Shown piece after piece: positions 1-4,983 of a stretch of 5,767 nucleotides of DNA. The stretch comes from Bacilli bacterium (GTDB taxonomy: Bacteria > Bacillota_I > Bacilli_A > RF39 > UBA660): assembly GCA_028684735.1 (NCBI GenBank), contig JAQUFI010000071.1, positions 1 through 5,767 of the forward strand, given 5' to 3'. Made by a program: the position numbers and the translations under genes. Below the pieces are notes generated by a model that searched no databases, had not been told where the DNA came from, and saw only the letters and a program-made list of their open reading frames with translations. How positions within the stretch are numbered: the first letter of the stretch is position 1; each line of letters opens with the position of its first letter.

Positions 1-204
1 TCACGCCAGTGGCAGCGCAGAGTAGCTATGTATGGAATGGATAAACGCTGAAAGCATATAAGCGTGAAGCCACCTTCAAGATGAGTTTTCCCATTTATTT
101 ATTAAAGTAAGTTCCCTTGTAGACTACGAGGTTGATAGGTTAGAGGTGGAAGTTTGGCAACAAATTAAGCTGACTAATACTAATAGAACGAGGATTTAAT
201 CCTA
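1..204 (+). rRNA. rrl: 23S ribosomal RNA, 3' end (partial)
   Basis: This is the last part of the large-subunit rRNA; the gene begins before the window. Several blocks match the conserved 3' domain of bacterial 23S rRNA: GTAGCTATGT near 22, CGCTGAAAGCAT near 47, CAAGATGAG near 77, GAGGTTGATAGGTT near 129 and CTGACTAATACTAATAGA near 170. The closing GAGGATTTAATCC corresponds to the usual GAGGACTTAACC terminus, which pairs with the 23S 5' end. The exact 3' end is uncertain by a few bases. Many positions that are G or C in Bacillus are A or T here, as expected for a very AT-rich genome. Confidence 0.95.
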
Positions 205-275
205 TTTAAATCTTAATTTATGAATAATTATTACCACATTATCATGTTTTCAGAGAATTATTTCTCTAATATAAA
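205..275 (+). other. 23S-5S spacer with a small hairpin
   Basis: About 70 AT-rich bases separate the two rRNA genes. No tRNA is present. A perfect 6-bp inverted repeat, AGAGAA (252-257) and TTCTCT (262-267) around a TTAT loop, sits nine bases before the 5S gene. It is not followed by a T run, so it is more likely a processing or folding element of the precursor than a terminator. That role is inference. Confidence 0.5.
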
Positions 276-377
276 TTGGTAACGATAGCAAAGTGGATAC
301 ACCTGTTCCCATCTCGAACACAGTAGTTAAGCACTTTCACGCCGAAAATAGTGTAAGCGAAGATAGGTAGTTGCCAA
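276..377 (+). rRNA. rrf: 5S ribosomal RNA (short form)
   Basis: The 5S hallmarks are all present: CGATAGCA near 283, ACACCTGTTCCCATCTCGAAC near 299, CAGTAGTTAAGC near 321, and closing strands TTGGTAAC (276-283) and GTTGCCAA (370-377) that pair over 8 bp with one G-U. AAAGTG (290-295) pairs with CACTTT (332-337) as helix II. The molecule is about 102 nt, against 116 nt in Bacillus. The shortage is in helix IV, which shrinks to about two base pairs capped by GTAA (353-356), a GNRA-type tetraloop. Small 5S rRNAs are known in Mollicutes, so this is a lineage hint rather than damage. Confidence 0.93.
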
Positions 378-385
378 TTTTTTTT
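370..385 (+). terminator. probable rRNA operon terminator (5S stem plus T8)
   Basis: Eight T residues (378-385) follow directly after the 3' strand of the 5S closing helix. A G/C-containing stem followed at once by a U-tract resembles an intrinsic terminator, although here the stem encloses the whole 5S molecule. A second, purely A/T stem (AATTTTT 376-382 with AAAAATT 390-396) could help but would be weak alone. Readthrough into tsaE cannot be excluded. Confidence 0.45.
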
Positions 386-434
386 GTGCAAAAATTTTGT
401 CAAATATTAAATAGTAATATAAATAGTAAAAAGG

Positions 435-464
435 TTGTCATAAATCTTTTTTTTTTGATATAAT
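435..464 (+). promoter_or_regulatory. sigma-A promoter of the tsaE operon, extended -10
   Basis: A -35 box TTGTCA (435-440) and a perfect -10 box TATAAT (459-464) are 18 bp apart. The -10 is preceded by TG plus one base (456-458), an extended -10 feature. The expected start is near 471, only about 10 bases before the tsaE ATG. The spacer contains ten consecutive T residues (447-456). Just upstream, AAATAGTAA occurs twice (409-417 and 421-429) in an A/T-rich stretch that could act as an UP element. A second TTGTCA at 397-402 lacks a good -10 partner. Confidence 0.8.
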
Positions 465-480
465 AATAGTGGTGATAGAT

Positions 481-930
481 ATGGAATATAAAATAACAAC
501 GCGTAGTGAATTAGAGACAATTGAACTAGCACAAAATTTAGAATCAGAAAAATTTCCAAACATGATCATTTGTTTAAATGGTGAATTAGGAAGTGGAAAA
601 ACAGTTTTTACAAAAGGATTTGCGAATGCTTTAGCTGTATCAGAAGTAATTACTTCTCCTACTTTTACTGTCATCAAAGAGTATAAAGGTGAACTATCTT
701 TATATCATATGGATGTATATCGTTTAAATGGTAATACCGAAGGTATTGGAATAGAAGAATACTTTAATAAAAATGGTATTGTGGTTATTGAATGGGCTGA
801 TACAATTAAAGATATTTTACCAGAAGAAAGAATTGATATTAAGTTTGTTGTTTTAGATGAAAATAAACGAGTTATTATTTTTAAACCTTATGGTAAAAAG
901 TATGAAGAATTATGTGAGGCGGTACTATGA
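481..930 (+). CDS. tsaE: tRNA t6A biosynthesis ATPase TsaE
   Basis: TsaE is the cytoplasmic P-loop ATPase that joins TsaB-TsaD and resets the complex that transfers threonylcarbamoyl to A37 of ANN-decoding tRNAs. The 149-residue product carries a Walker A motif GELGSGKT (residues 34-41), the family signature SPTF (59-62), HMDVYR (76-81) and EWAD (104-107), in the usual order. The Bacillus homologue YdiB is slightly longer. ATG 481 is chosen because GGTGAT (471-476) is well placed as its ribosome site; the in-frame GTG at 469 lies at or before the predicted transcription start. It is the first gene of the operon and overlaps tsaB by four bases (ATGA). Identity is firm. Confidence 0.95.
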   Translation: MEYKITTRSELETIELAQNLESEKFPNMIICLNGELGSGKTVFTKGFANALAVSEVITSPTFTVIKEYKGELSLYHMDVYRLNGNTEGIGIEEYFNKNGIVVIEWADTIKDILPEERIDIKFVVLDENKRVIIFKPYGKKYEELCEAVL

Positions 931-1550
931 ATTATTTATTCATAGATACCTCCTCTTCTAATGTTATTGTAGCAATAATAAAAGATACCAAGATAGTATC
1001 TTGTTTTAATAATAAGATTGATAATGATCTATCAGTTAAAATATTTTCAATCATTGAAACAGTATTTGAAGATAGTGGAATTACTCCTAGCGATATTGAT
1101 ACCATCTTTGTTGTTAATGGACCAGGTTCATTTACAGGCGTTAGAATAGGTGTTACAATTGCTAAAACCTATGCTTGGTCACTAAATCTTAAAGTTGTTC
1201 CTATTTCTAGTTTAGAGTTAATGGCGACAACTAATTTTGATGGGGACTATATTGTACCGATGATTGATGCTAGAAGGAATTTTGTCTATGGTGGTGTATA
1301 TGATCGAGATTTAAAGGCTAAACATCCTGATCGTTATATCGATATTGATGAATTAAAGTCATTAGTACCAACTAATAGTGTTTATGTATCTTATGATGAA
1401 CTAAATATTGAACATCTTAAACCTAAGATTGATTTAATTAAAATAATTAAGCAACATTCAAATGATGAAGGGGTTAATCCTCATCAATTAAATCCTAATT
1501 ATTTAAAGAAAACAGAAGCCGAAGAAAATTTAAATAAGGATAAGATATGA
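927..1550 (+). CDS. tsaB: tRNA t6A biosynthesis scaffold protein TsaB
   Basis: TsaB is the inactive ASKHA-fold paralogue of TsaD. It dimerises with TsaD and is required for threonylcarbamoyl transfer to tRNA. The 207-residue product has the family's NGPGSFTGVRIG block (residues 64-75), MIDARR (112-117), and an N-terminal FIDTSSSNVIVAI strand-turn-strand. It lacks the HxxxH metal site of TsaD, as TsaB proteins do. It is shorter than Bacillus YdiC, with the shortfall in the variable C-terminal half. The usual HS of the segment after the first hairpin is replaced by NDLS (33-36). ATG 927 lies in the tsaE stop (ATGA) behind GAGGCGG, which suggests translational coupling. It overlaps rimI in the same way. 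Confidence 0.94.
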   Translation: MNYLFIDTSSSNVIVAIIKDTKIVSCFNNKIDNDLSVKIFSIIETVFEDSGITPSDIDTIFVVNGPGSFTGVRIGVTIAKTYAWSLNLKVVPISSLELMATTNFDGDYIVPMIDARRNFVYGGVYDRDLKAKHPDRYIDIDELKSLVPTNSVYVSYDELNIEHLKPKIDLIKIIKQHSNDEGVNPHQLNPNYLKKTEAEENLNKDKI

Positions 1551-1933
1551 TTAAAGAGATTGATGATTTAAGCTTATTGAATGATTTGACCAATGATTAC
1601 CGAGTAACGATGAATCCTTACACTAGGATTATGGGTTATGAGATTGATCATAAAATAGTAGGTTTTATTGATTATTCGATTATATATGATAAGGCAGAGT
1701 TAAATTATATTATCGTTTTAAATAATTATCGAAATCAGCACATTGCGTCAGAGCTAATGGATTACTTTATTTTGGATATTAATAACAATGGATGTCTTAA
1801 TATTACTCTAGAAGTAAAAAAATCTAATCAATCTGCTCTTAATTTATATCGAAAGTATGGTTTTAAAGAAGTAGGTATTCGTTCTAATTATTATCAAAAT
1901 GAAGACGGTATCTTAATGATGAAGGTGATGTAA
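1547..1933 (+). CDS. rimI: GNAT N-acetyltransferase, RimI family
   Basis: RimI-type enzymes move an acetyl group from acetyl-CoA to a protein N-terminus, classically ribosomal protein S18. The family is recognised from the C-terminal half: LEVKKSNQSALNLYRKYGF (residues 88-106) and then RSNYYQNEDGILM (112-124), the typical RimI ending with its conserved tyrosines. At 128 residues it is shorter than the usual 140-160, mainly at the N-terminus. The acetyl-CoA loop, normally R/Q-x-x-G-x-G/A, reads R-N-Q-H-I-A (62-67), so the first glycine is a histidine. AAGGA at 1536-1540 precedes ATG 1547, which overlaps the tsaB stop. Its position between tsaB and tsaD matches ydiD of Bacillus. The substrate is not proven. 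Confidence 0.85.
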   Translation: MIKEIDDLSLLNDLTNDYRVTMNPYTRIMGYEIDHKIVGFIDYSIIYDKAELNYIIVLNNYRNQHIASELMDYFILDINNNGCLNITLEVKKSNQSALNLYRKYGFKEVGIRSNYYQNEDGILMMKVM

Positions 1934-2937
1934 TGTTAAGTAAATATATTTTAGCTATTGAAACTAGTTGTGATGAAACTAGTGTATCTATTATTAAAAA
2001 TGGTTACCAAGAGATAGCAACTGTTGTTTTATCACAAATGGATATTCATGCTGATTATGGAGGGGTAGTACCAGAAATAGCTAGTCGTAATCATATTCAA
2101 AATATTACCTTAGTAATCGAAGAGGTATTAACTAAGGCAAATATGACAATAGAAGAAATAGATGCTATTGCTGTTACTTATGGACCAGGTTTAATTGGCT
2201 CATTATTGATTGGTCTAATGGCTGCTAAAACACTATCTTTTATTTATTGTAAACCATTAGTCCCGGTACATCATATCGCAGGTCATATATATGCGAATAA
2301 CTTAGTAAAGCCAATGGAGTTCCCATTAATTGCTTTAGTGGTAAGTGGTGGTCATACTGATTTGATTTATATGAAAGAGGACTATAACTTTAAACGCATT
2401 GGGGGAACGTTAGATGATGCGGTAGGGGAGGCTTATGATAAAGTAGCCAGGGTAATGGGTCTATCTTATCCAGGAGGTCCTGAAATTGATAATTTAGCTA
2501 AAATTGGTGAAGATACATACTCCTTGCCAACCCCTTTAGATGATGATAGTTATAATTTTAGTTTTAGTGGTCTTAAGAGTGCTGTTATCAATCTAATTCA
2601 TAATGAAGAACAAAGAGGAAATATAATCAATGTTCCAAATCTAGCAACTTCCTTTCAAAATCGAGTTATCAATATTTTAACTAAAAAAACCATGAGAGCA
2701 TTAGAAGAATATCAAGTTAAGAATTTAATTGTTGCGGGAGGAGTAGCTGCTAATTCAGGACTTCGTACTAAATTGACCGAATTATGTTTAGAAAAACATA
2801 TTAATTTAACAATTCCTTCAATTAAATACTGTACGGATAATGCAGCTATGATTGGAGCAGCTGGATACTATGCTTATAAATTAGATCGAATAGATAATTT
2901 GGATGTCAATGCGAAAGCGGTCACAGAATTACAATAG
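1933..2937 (+). CDS. tsaD: tRNA threonylcarbamoyladenosine transferase TsaD
   Basis: TsaD (Kae1/Gcp/YgjD family) is the catalytic subunit that transfers threonylcarbamoyl from threonylcarbamoyl-AMP to tRNA A37. The 334-residue product is full length. It shows the N-terminal IETSCDET (residues 9-16), GGVVPEIASRNH (43-54), the metal-binding H114 and H118 in HIAGH, VSGGHTDL (137-144), GEAYDKVAR (165-173), YPGGPEID (179-186), FSGLKSA (211-217), VAGGVAAN (267-274) and TDNAAMIGAAG (301-311), whose D302 is the third metal ligand. ATG 1933 shares one base with the rimI stop codon and has GGTGAT (1924-1929) upstream. The acyl donor is made by TsaC/Sua5, not encoded here. The old name O-sialoglycoprotein endopeptidase is a misnomer. 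Confidence 0.97.
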   Translation: MLSKYILAIETSCDETSVSIIKNGYQEIATVVLSQMDIHADYGGVVPEIASRNHIQNITLVIEEVLTKANMTIEEIDAIAVTYGPGLIGSLLIGLMAAKTLSFIYCKPLVPVHHIAGHIYANNLVKPMEFPLIALVVSGGHTDLIYMKEDYNFKRIGGTLDDAVGEAYDKVARVMGLSYPGGPEIDNLAKIGEDTYSLPTPLDDDSYNFSFSGLKSAVINLIHNEEQRGNIINVPNLATSFQNRVINILTKKTMRALEEYQVKNLIVAGGVAANSGLRTKLTELCLEKHINLTIPSIKYCTDNAAMIGAAGYYAYKLDRIDNLDVNAKAVTELQ

Positions 2938-2948
2938 GAAGTGATATA

Positions 2949-3203
2949 TTGTTAAAAGAAAAATTACTTTTATTACGCTCAAAATTAATTAGTATGAAAG
3001 TTAGCGAAGACAGTGACTGCTTAATCAATGGTCATGATTATAATGAATGGGAAAAGCATCTTTGGTCTGAAACGGGGTATTTATTAGGGATAGAATCATT
3101 TTCTCTATCTAAACCTAAAACAACTTTTTATTATATAAAAAGATGTAATAAATGTGGTAATTATGAAACCATTTATGATAAACCAAAGGTGTTGACAAAA
3201 TAA
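2949..3203 (+). CDS. small uncharacterised protein with a possible zinc site
   Basis: I do not recognise this 84-residue product. It has a basic, leucine-rich helical N-terminus (residues 1-18), then DCLINGHDYNEW (23-34) and, after a short middle segment, KRCNKCGNYET (65-75). C24, H29, C66 and C69 could form a Cys-His-Cys-Cys metal site, as in many small zinc-ribbon-like proteins, but this is inference. It has no signal peptide or membrane segment. The start is TTG; AGGAAGTGAT (2936-2945) lies close in front and supports it, and no ATG is suitably placed. It begins 11 bases after tsaD, so it is probably the last gene of the t6A operon. Whether it acts in tRNA modification or merely shares the transcript is unknown. 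Confidence 0.72.
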   Translation: MLKEKLLLLRSKLISMKVSEDSDCLINGHDYNEWEKHLWSETGYLLGIESFSLSKPKTTFYYIKRCNKCGNYETIYDKPKVLTK

Positions 3204-3250
3204 AACTAGTAGTATTAATAATAATTTAAATATTCAAAAACAACTAGTTT
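3203..3250. repeat. ACTAGT-centred inverted repeat
   Basis: AAACTAGT (3203-3210) is repeated as ACTAGTTT (3243-3250), giving an 8-bp inverted repeat with a 32-base gap. It begins on the last base of the small-protein stop codon. ACTAGT is itself a palindrome, so the copies can be read as direct or inverted. AAATATT (3228-3234) and AATATTT (3261-3267) form another A/T-only inverted repeat that runs into six T residues (3265-3270). Either could be a weak transcription stop, but neither is G/C-rich. Confidence 0.35.
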
Positions 3251-3410
3251 AAAATACTTTAATATTTTTTATATGTGCAAGGATAAGTATAGTATCATTA
3301 TTGATTGTACCATTATTTGAATTTTGACTATTGGAATGAAGAAACAGAAAAATGATTAATAAAATATTGAATGATGAATAAAGAAACTTACCATAACTAT
3401 ATTAAAAAAG

Positions 3411-3440
3411 AAAGACATGAAATTAAAAATCATGTTTTTT
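3411..3440 (+). terminator. probable intrinsic terminator of the tsa operon
   Basis: ACATGA (3415-3420) pairs perfectly with TCATGT (3430-3435) around a 9-base A-rich loop and is followed by T residues to 3440. The stem can extend through a G-U and A-U pairs (3411-3414 with 3436-3439). The opposite strand also ends in a T-rich run, so it could act in both directions. It lies about 210 bases after the last tsa-operon gene, which leaves a long 3' tail if it is the main stop. Confidence 0.55.
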
Positions 3441-3521
3441 AATTTATACCAATCAATATAAAATAGATAATAAATATTATAAATAATCTAGGAAGTTGTT
3501 TATGTTTCCGTTTTCTCCATA

Positions 3522-3550
3522 TTTACAATCAGCAAAGATTGTGATATAAT
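3522..3550 (+). promoter_or_regulatory. sigma-A promoter of the amino-acid transport operon
   Basis: TTTACA (3522-3527) and TATAAT (3545-3550) are 17 bp apart, the optimal spacing, and TG at 3542-3543 makes an extended -10. The expected start is near 3557, followed by GAGGG (3571-3575) and ATG 3581. The -10 hexamer is mirrored by ATTATA at 3559-3564, giving TATAAT-N8-ATTATA across the start site. This could be an operator, although it does not match the TGAAT/ATTCA half-sites of an ArgR box. Confidence 0.82.
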
Positions 3551-3580
3551 TACGTTAGATTATAGTAAAAGAGGGTAATA

Positions 3581-4303
3581 ATGAAGAGACTAGTTATATT
3601 CTTATTATTAGTTATTATTTTTCTAACAGGATGTGGAAAAAAAGAAAATACAATTGTTATGGTGACAGAAGCTGGATTTGCACCATATGAATATTATGAA
3701 AACGGGAAAGTAATAGGTGTTGATATCGATATTGCTAAAGAAATCGCTAAACACTTAGGAAAAGAACTCATTATTAAAGATATTGATTTTGATTCTATTA
3801 TCAATGAACTTAACAGCGGTAAGGCTGATTTTGCTTTGGCTGGAATGTCAATTACGGAAGAAAGAAAAAAAGAAATTGATTTTTCAATCGAATATTCAGA
3901 GAGTAAACAAGTAATTGTTGCTTTAAAAGATAGTAATATAAAAACGGTTGATGATTTAAAAAACAAAAAAATTGTTGTTCAACTAGGAAGTGTAGCTGAT
4001 ATTTTTGTATCTTCAGAATTATCAGAGGCAACTGTTATTCAACAAAAAAAATTTTTGAGTGCAGCCCAAGACGTCAAGAGTGGTAAGGCTGATTGTCTAA
4101 TTATGGATGCACTTCCAGCTAACGAATTGGTAAAGAATAATAAGGAGTTATCTGTTTTAAGCGTTGATTTATTTACTGATAGGTATGCAGTTGCTGTAGC
4201 TAAGGGGAATGAAGAACTTCTTGATGAAATAAATAAGGTCTTAGATAAGTTAATGGAAAATGGTAAGATTGAAGAATACATATTATACCATACTAGTCGT
4301 TAG
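3581..4303 (+). CDS. amino-acid ABC transporter substrate-binding lipoprotein, probably for arginine
   Basis: This is the solute-binding part of a polar amino-acid importer, anchored outside the membrane. Residues 1-17 are a lipoprotein signal peptide with lipobox LTGC (15-18), so C18 becomes the lipidated first residue. The rest is a family 3 binding protein: GFAPYEYYENGKVIGVDIDIA (32-52), GMSITEER (88-95) with R95 in the place of the arginine that holds the ligand carboxylate, VVQLGS (132-137) in the second lobe, and D176 in IMDALPA as the likely contact for the amino group. At 240 residues it is near the short end of the family. GAGGG at 3571 supports ATG 3581. The family cannot be read for ligand from these motifs; arginine is inferred from the arcA start downstream. 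Confidence 0.92.
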   Translation: MKRLVIFLLLVIIFLTGCGKKENTIVMVTEAGFAPYEYYENGKVIGVDIDIAKEIAKHLGKELIIKDIDFDSIINELNSGKADFALAGMSITEERKKEIDFSIEYSESKQVIVALKDSNIKTVDDLKNKKIVVQLGSVADIFVSSELSEATVIQQKKFLSAAQDVKSGKADCLIMDALPANELVKNNKELSVLSVDLFTDRYAVAVAKGNEELLDEINKVLDKLMENGKIEEYILYHTSR

Positions 4304-4311
4304 GTGATAAA

Positions 4312-4983
4312 ATGGATAATTTATATAAAACATTAATATATGATGATAGGTATTTGCTTATCTTAGAAGGTTTAAAAAACACTTTAATTATTACCATAGG
4401 AGCCATTATTTTGGGCATGATAATTGGATTAATGATTGCTCTTATAAAAAATAATTATAAAGAAAATAAAACTCATAAATTATTAAATGTCTTGGCTAAT
4501 TTATATGTTACGGTCATTAGGGGAACTCCTGTTTTATTGCAACTAATGATCATCTATTATATTATTTTTAAAACATCAACTCTTAATATATTGATTATTG
4601 GTATATTAGCTTTTGGAATTAATTCTGGTGCTTATGTATCAGAGATATTTAGAACTGGTATTGAGTCGATTGATAAGGGACAAATGGAAGCAGGTAAAAG
4701 TATTGGTCTTAGCTATTCACAAATTATGAGATATATTATTTTACCTCAAGCTATTAAGAATGCGATGCCCGCCTTAGGTAATGAATTTGTTACCTTAATC
4801 AAGGAAACGTCAGTTGCTGGTTATATTGGTATCAGAGATTTAACTAAATCAGGCGATATTATTGCTTCTAGAACTTATGATTATTTTTTCCCACTTATTA
4901 TTACAGCGCTTATTTATTTAGCACTTACTTTAGGGATAACCAAACTTTTAAAGAAGTTTGAAAGGAGAAATAATAATGCTTAA
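4312..4983 (+). CDS. amino-acid ABC transporter permease, HisM/GlnP type
   Basis: This membrane subunit forms the channel of the importer, probably as a homodimer because only one permease gene is present. The 223-residue product has about five hydrophobic segments (roughly 21-46, 66-86, 92-112, 140-175 in part, 190-212). It carries the conserved VIRGTPVLLQL (68-78) and the EAA loop EAGKSIGLSYSQIMRYIILPQA (126-147), which docks on the ATPase. GNEFVTLIKETSVAG (156-170) is also typical of the polar amino-acid family. The ribosome site AGGTGAT (4302-4308) overlaps the stop codon of the binding-protein gene, only 8 bases before ATG 4312. Its own 3' end overlaps the ATPase gene by 8 bases. Confidence 0.94.
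   Translation: MDNLYKTLIYDDRYLLILEGLKNTLIITIGAIILGMIIGLMIALIKNNYKENKTHKLLNVLANLYVTVIRGTPVLLQLMIIYYIIFKTSTLNILIIGILAFGINSGAYVSEIFRTGIESIDKGQMEAGKSIGLSYSQIMRYIILPQAIKNAMPALGNEFVTLIKETSVAGYIGIRDLTKSGDIIASRTYDYFFPLIITALIYLALTLGITKLLKKFERRNNNA

Larger units (their letters stand above)
3204..3580 (+). other. intergenic region between the tsa and amino-acid transport operons
   Basis: These 377 AT-rich bases contain no convincing intact gene. From left to right they hold an ACTAGT-based repeat (3203-3250), a possible decayed reading frame (3293-3442), a hairpin-plus-T terminator (3411-3440) and the promoter of the next operon (3522-3550). Because the promoter lies so close to the next gene, its leader is only about 24 bases, which leaves no room for a riboswitch or T-box. 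No tRNA, CRISPR repeat or insertion sequence was seen. Confidence 0.7.

Noticed and set aside
397..425. A second promoter for tsaE using TTGTCA at 397-402
   Set aside because: The best hexamer at 17 bp spacing is TAAATA (420-425), a poor -10; the downstream promoter is far stronger.
428..456. Terminator hairpin AAAAAG/CTTTTT before the T10 tract
   Set aside because: The stem is almost all A/T with a 12-base loop and coincides with the promoter spacer, so a promoter explains the sequence better.
469..480. GTG at 469 as the tsaE start, adding four residues
   Set aside because: It lies only five bases after the -10 box, before the likely transcript start, and the ribosome site GGTGAT (471-476) fits ATG 481.
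438..677. Minus-strand reading frame of 79 codons opposite tsaE
   Set aside because: It is antisense to a firmly identified gene, is serine/phenylalanine-rich as expected for a complement of AT-rich coding DNA, and has no recognisable motif.
481..1550. UGA read as tryptophan (mycoplasma code) for the real genes
   Set aside because: tsaE and tsaB end with TGA exactly at ATGA overlaps with the next gene, product lengths fit the families, and conserved Trp residues such as EWAD use TGG.
3324..3352. TTGACT at 3324-3329 as a -35 box
   Set aside because: No TATAAT-like hexamer occurs 16-18 bases downstream.
3551..3580. Riboswitch or T-box leader ahead of the transport operon
   Set aside because: The predicted leader is only about 24 bases and has no T-box or aptamer features.
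3694..4281. Two minus-strand reading frames (3694-3966 and 4039-4281) opposite the binding-protein gene
   Set aside because: Both are serine-, leucine- and isoleucine-rich mirror frames of the sense codons, without plausible ribosome sites or family motifs.
4958..4975. TTG at 4958 as the start of the ABC ATPase
   Set aside because: The Shine-Dalgarno AAAGGAG (4961-4967) would then be inside the gene; ATG 4976 is at the proper distance and gives the usual N-terminus of the family.
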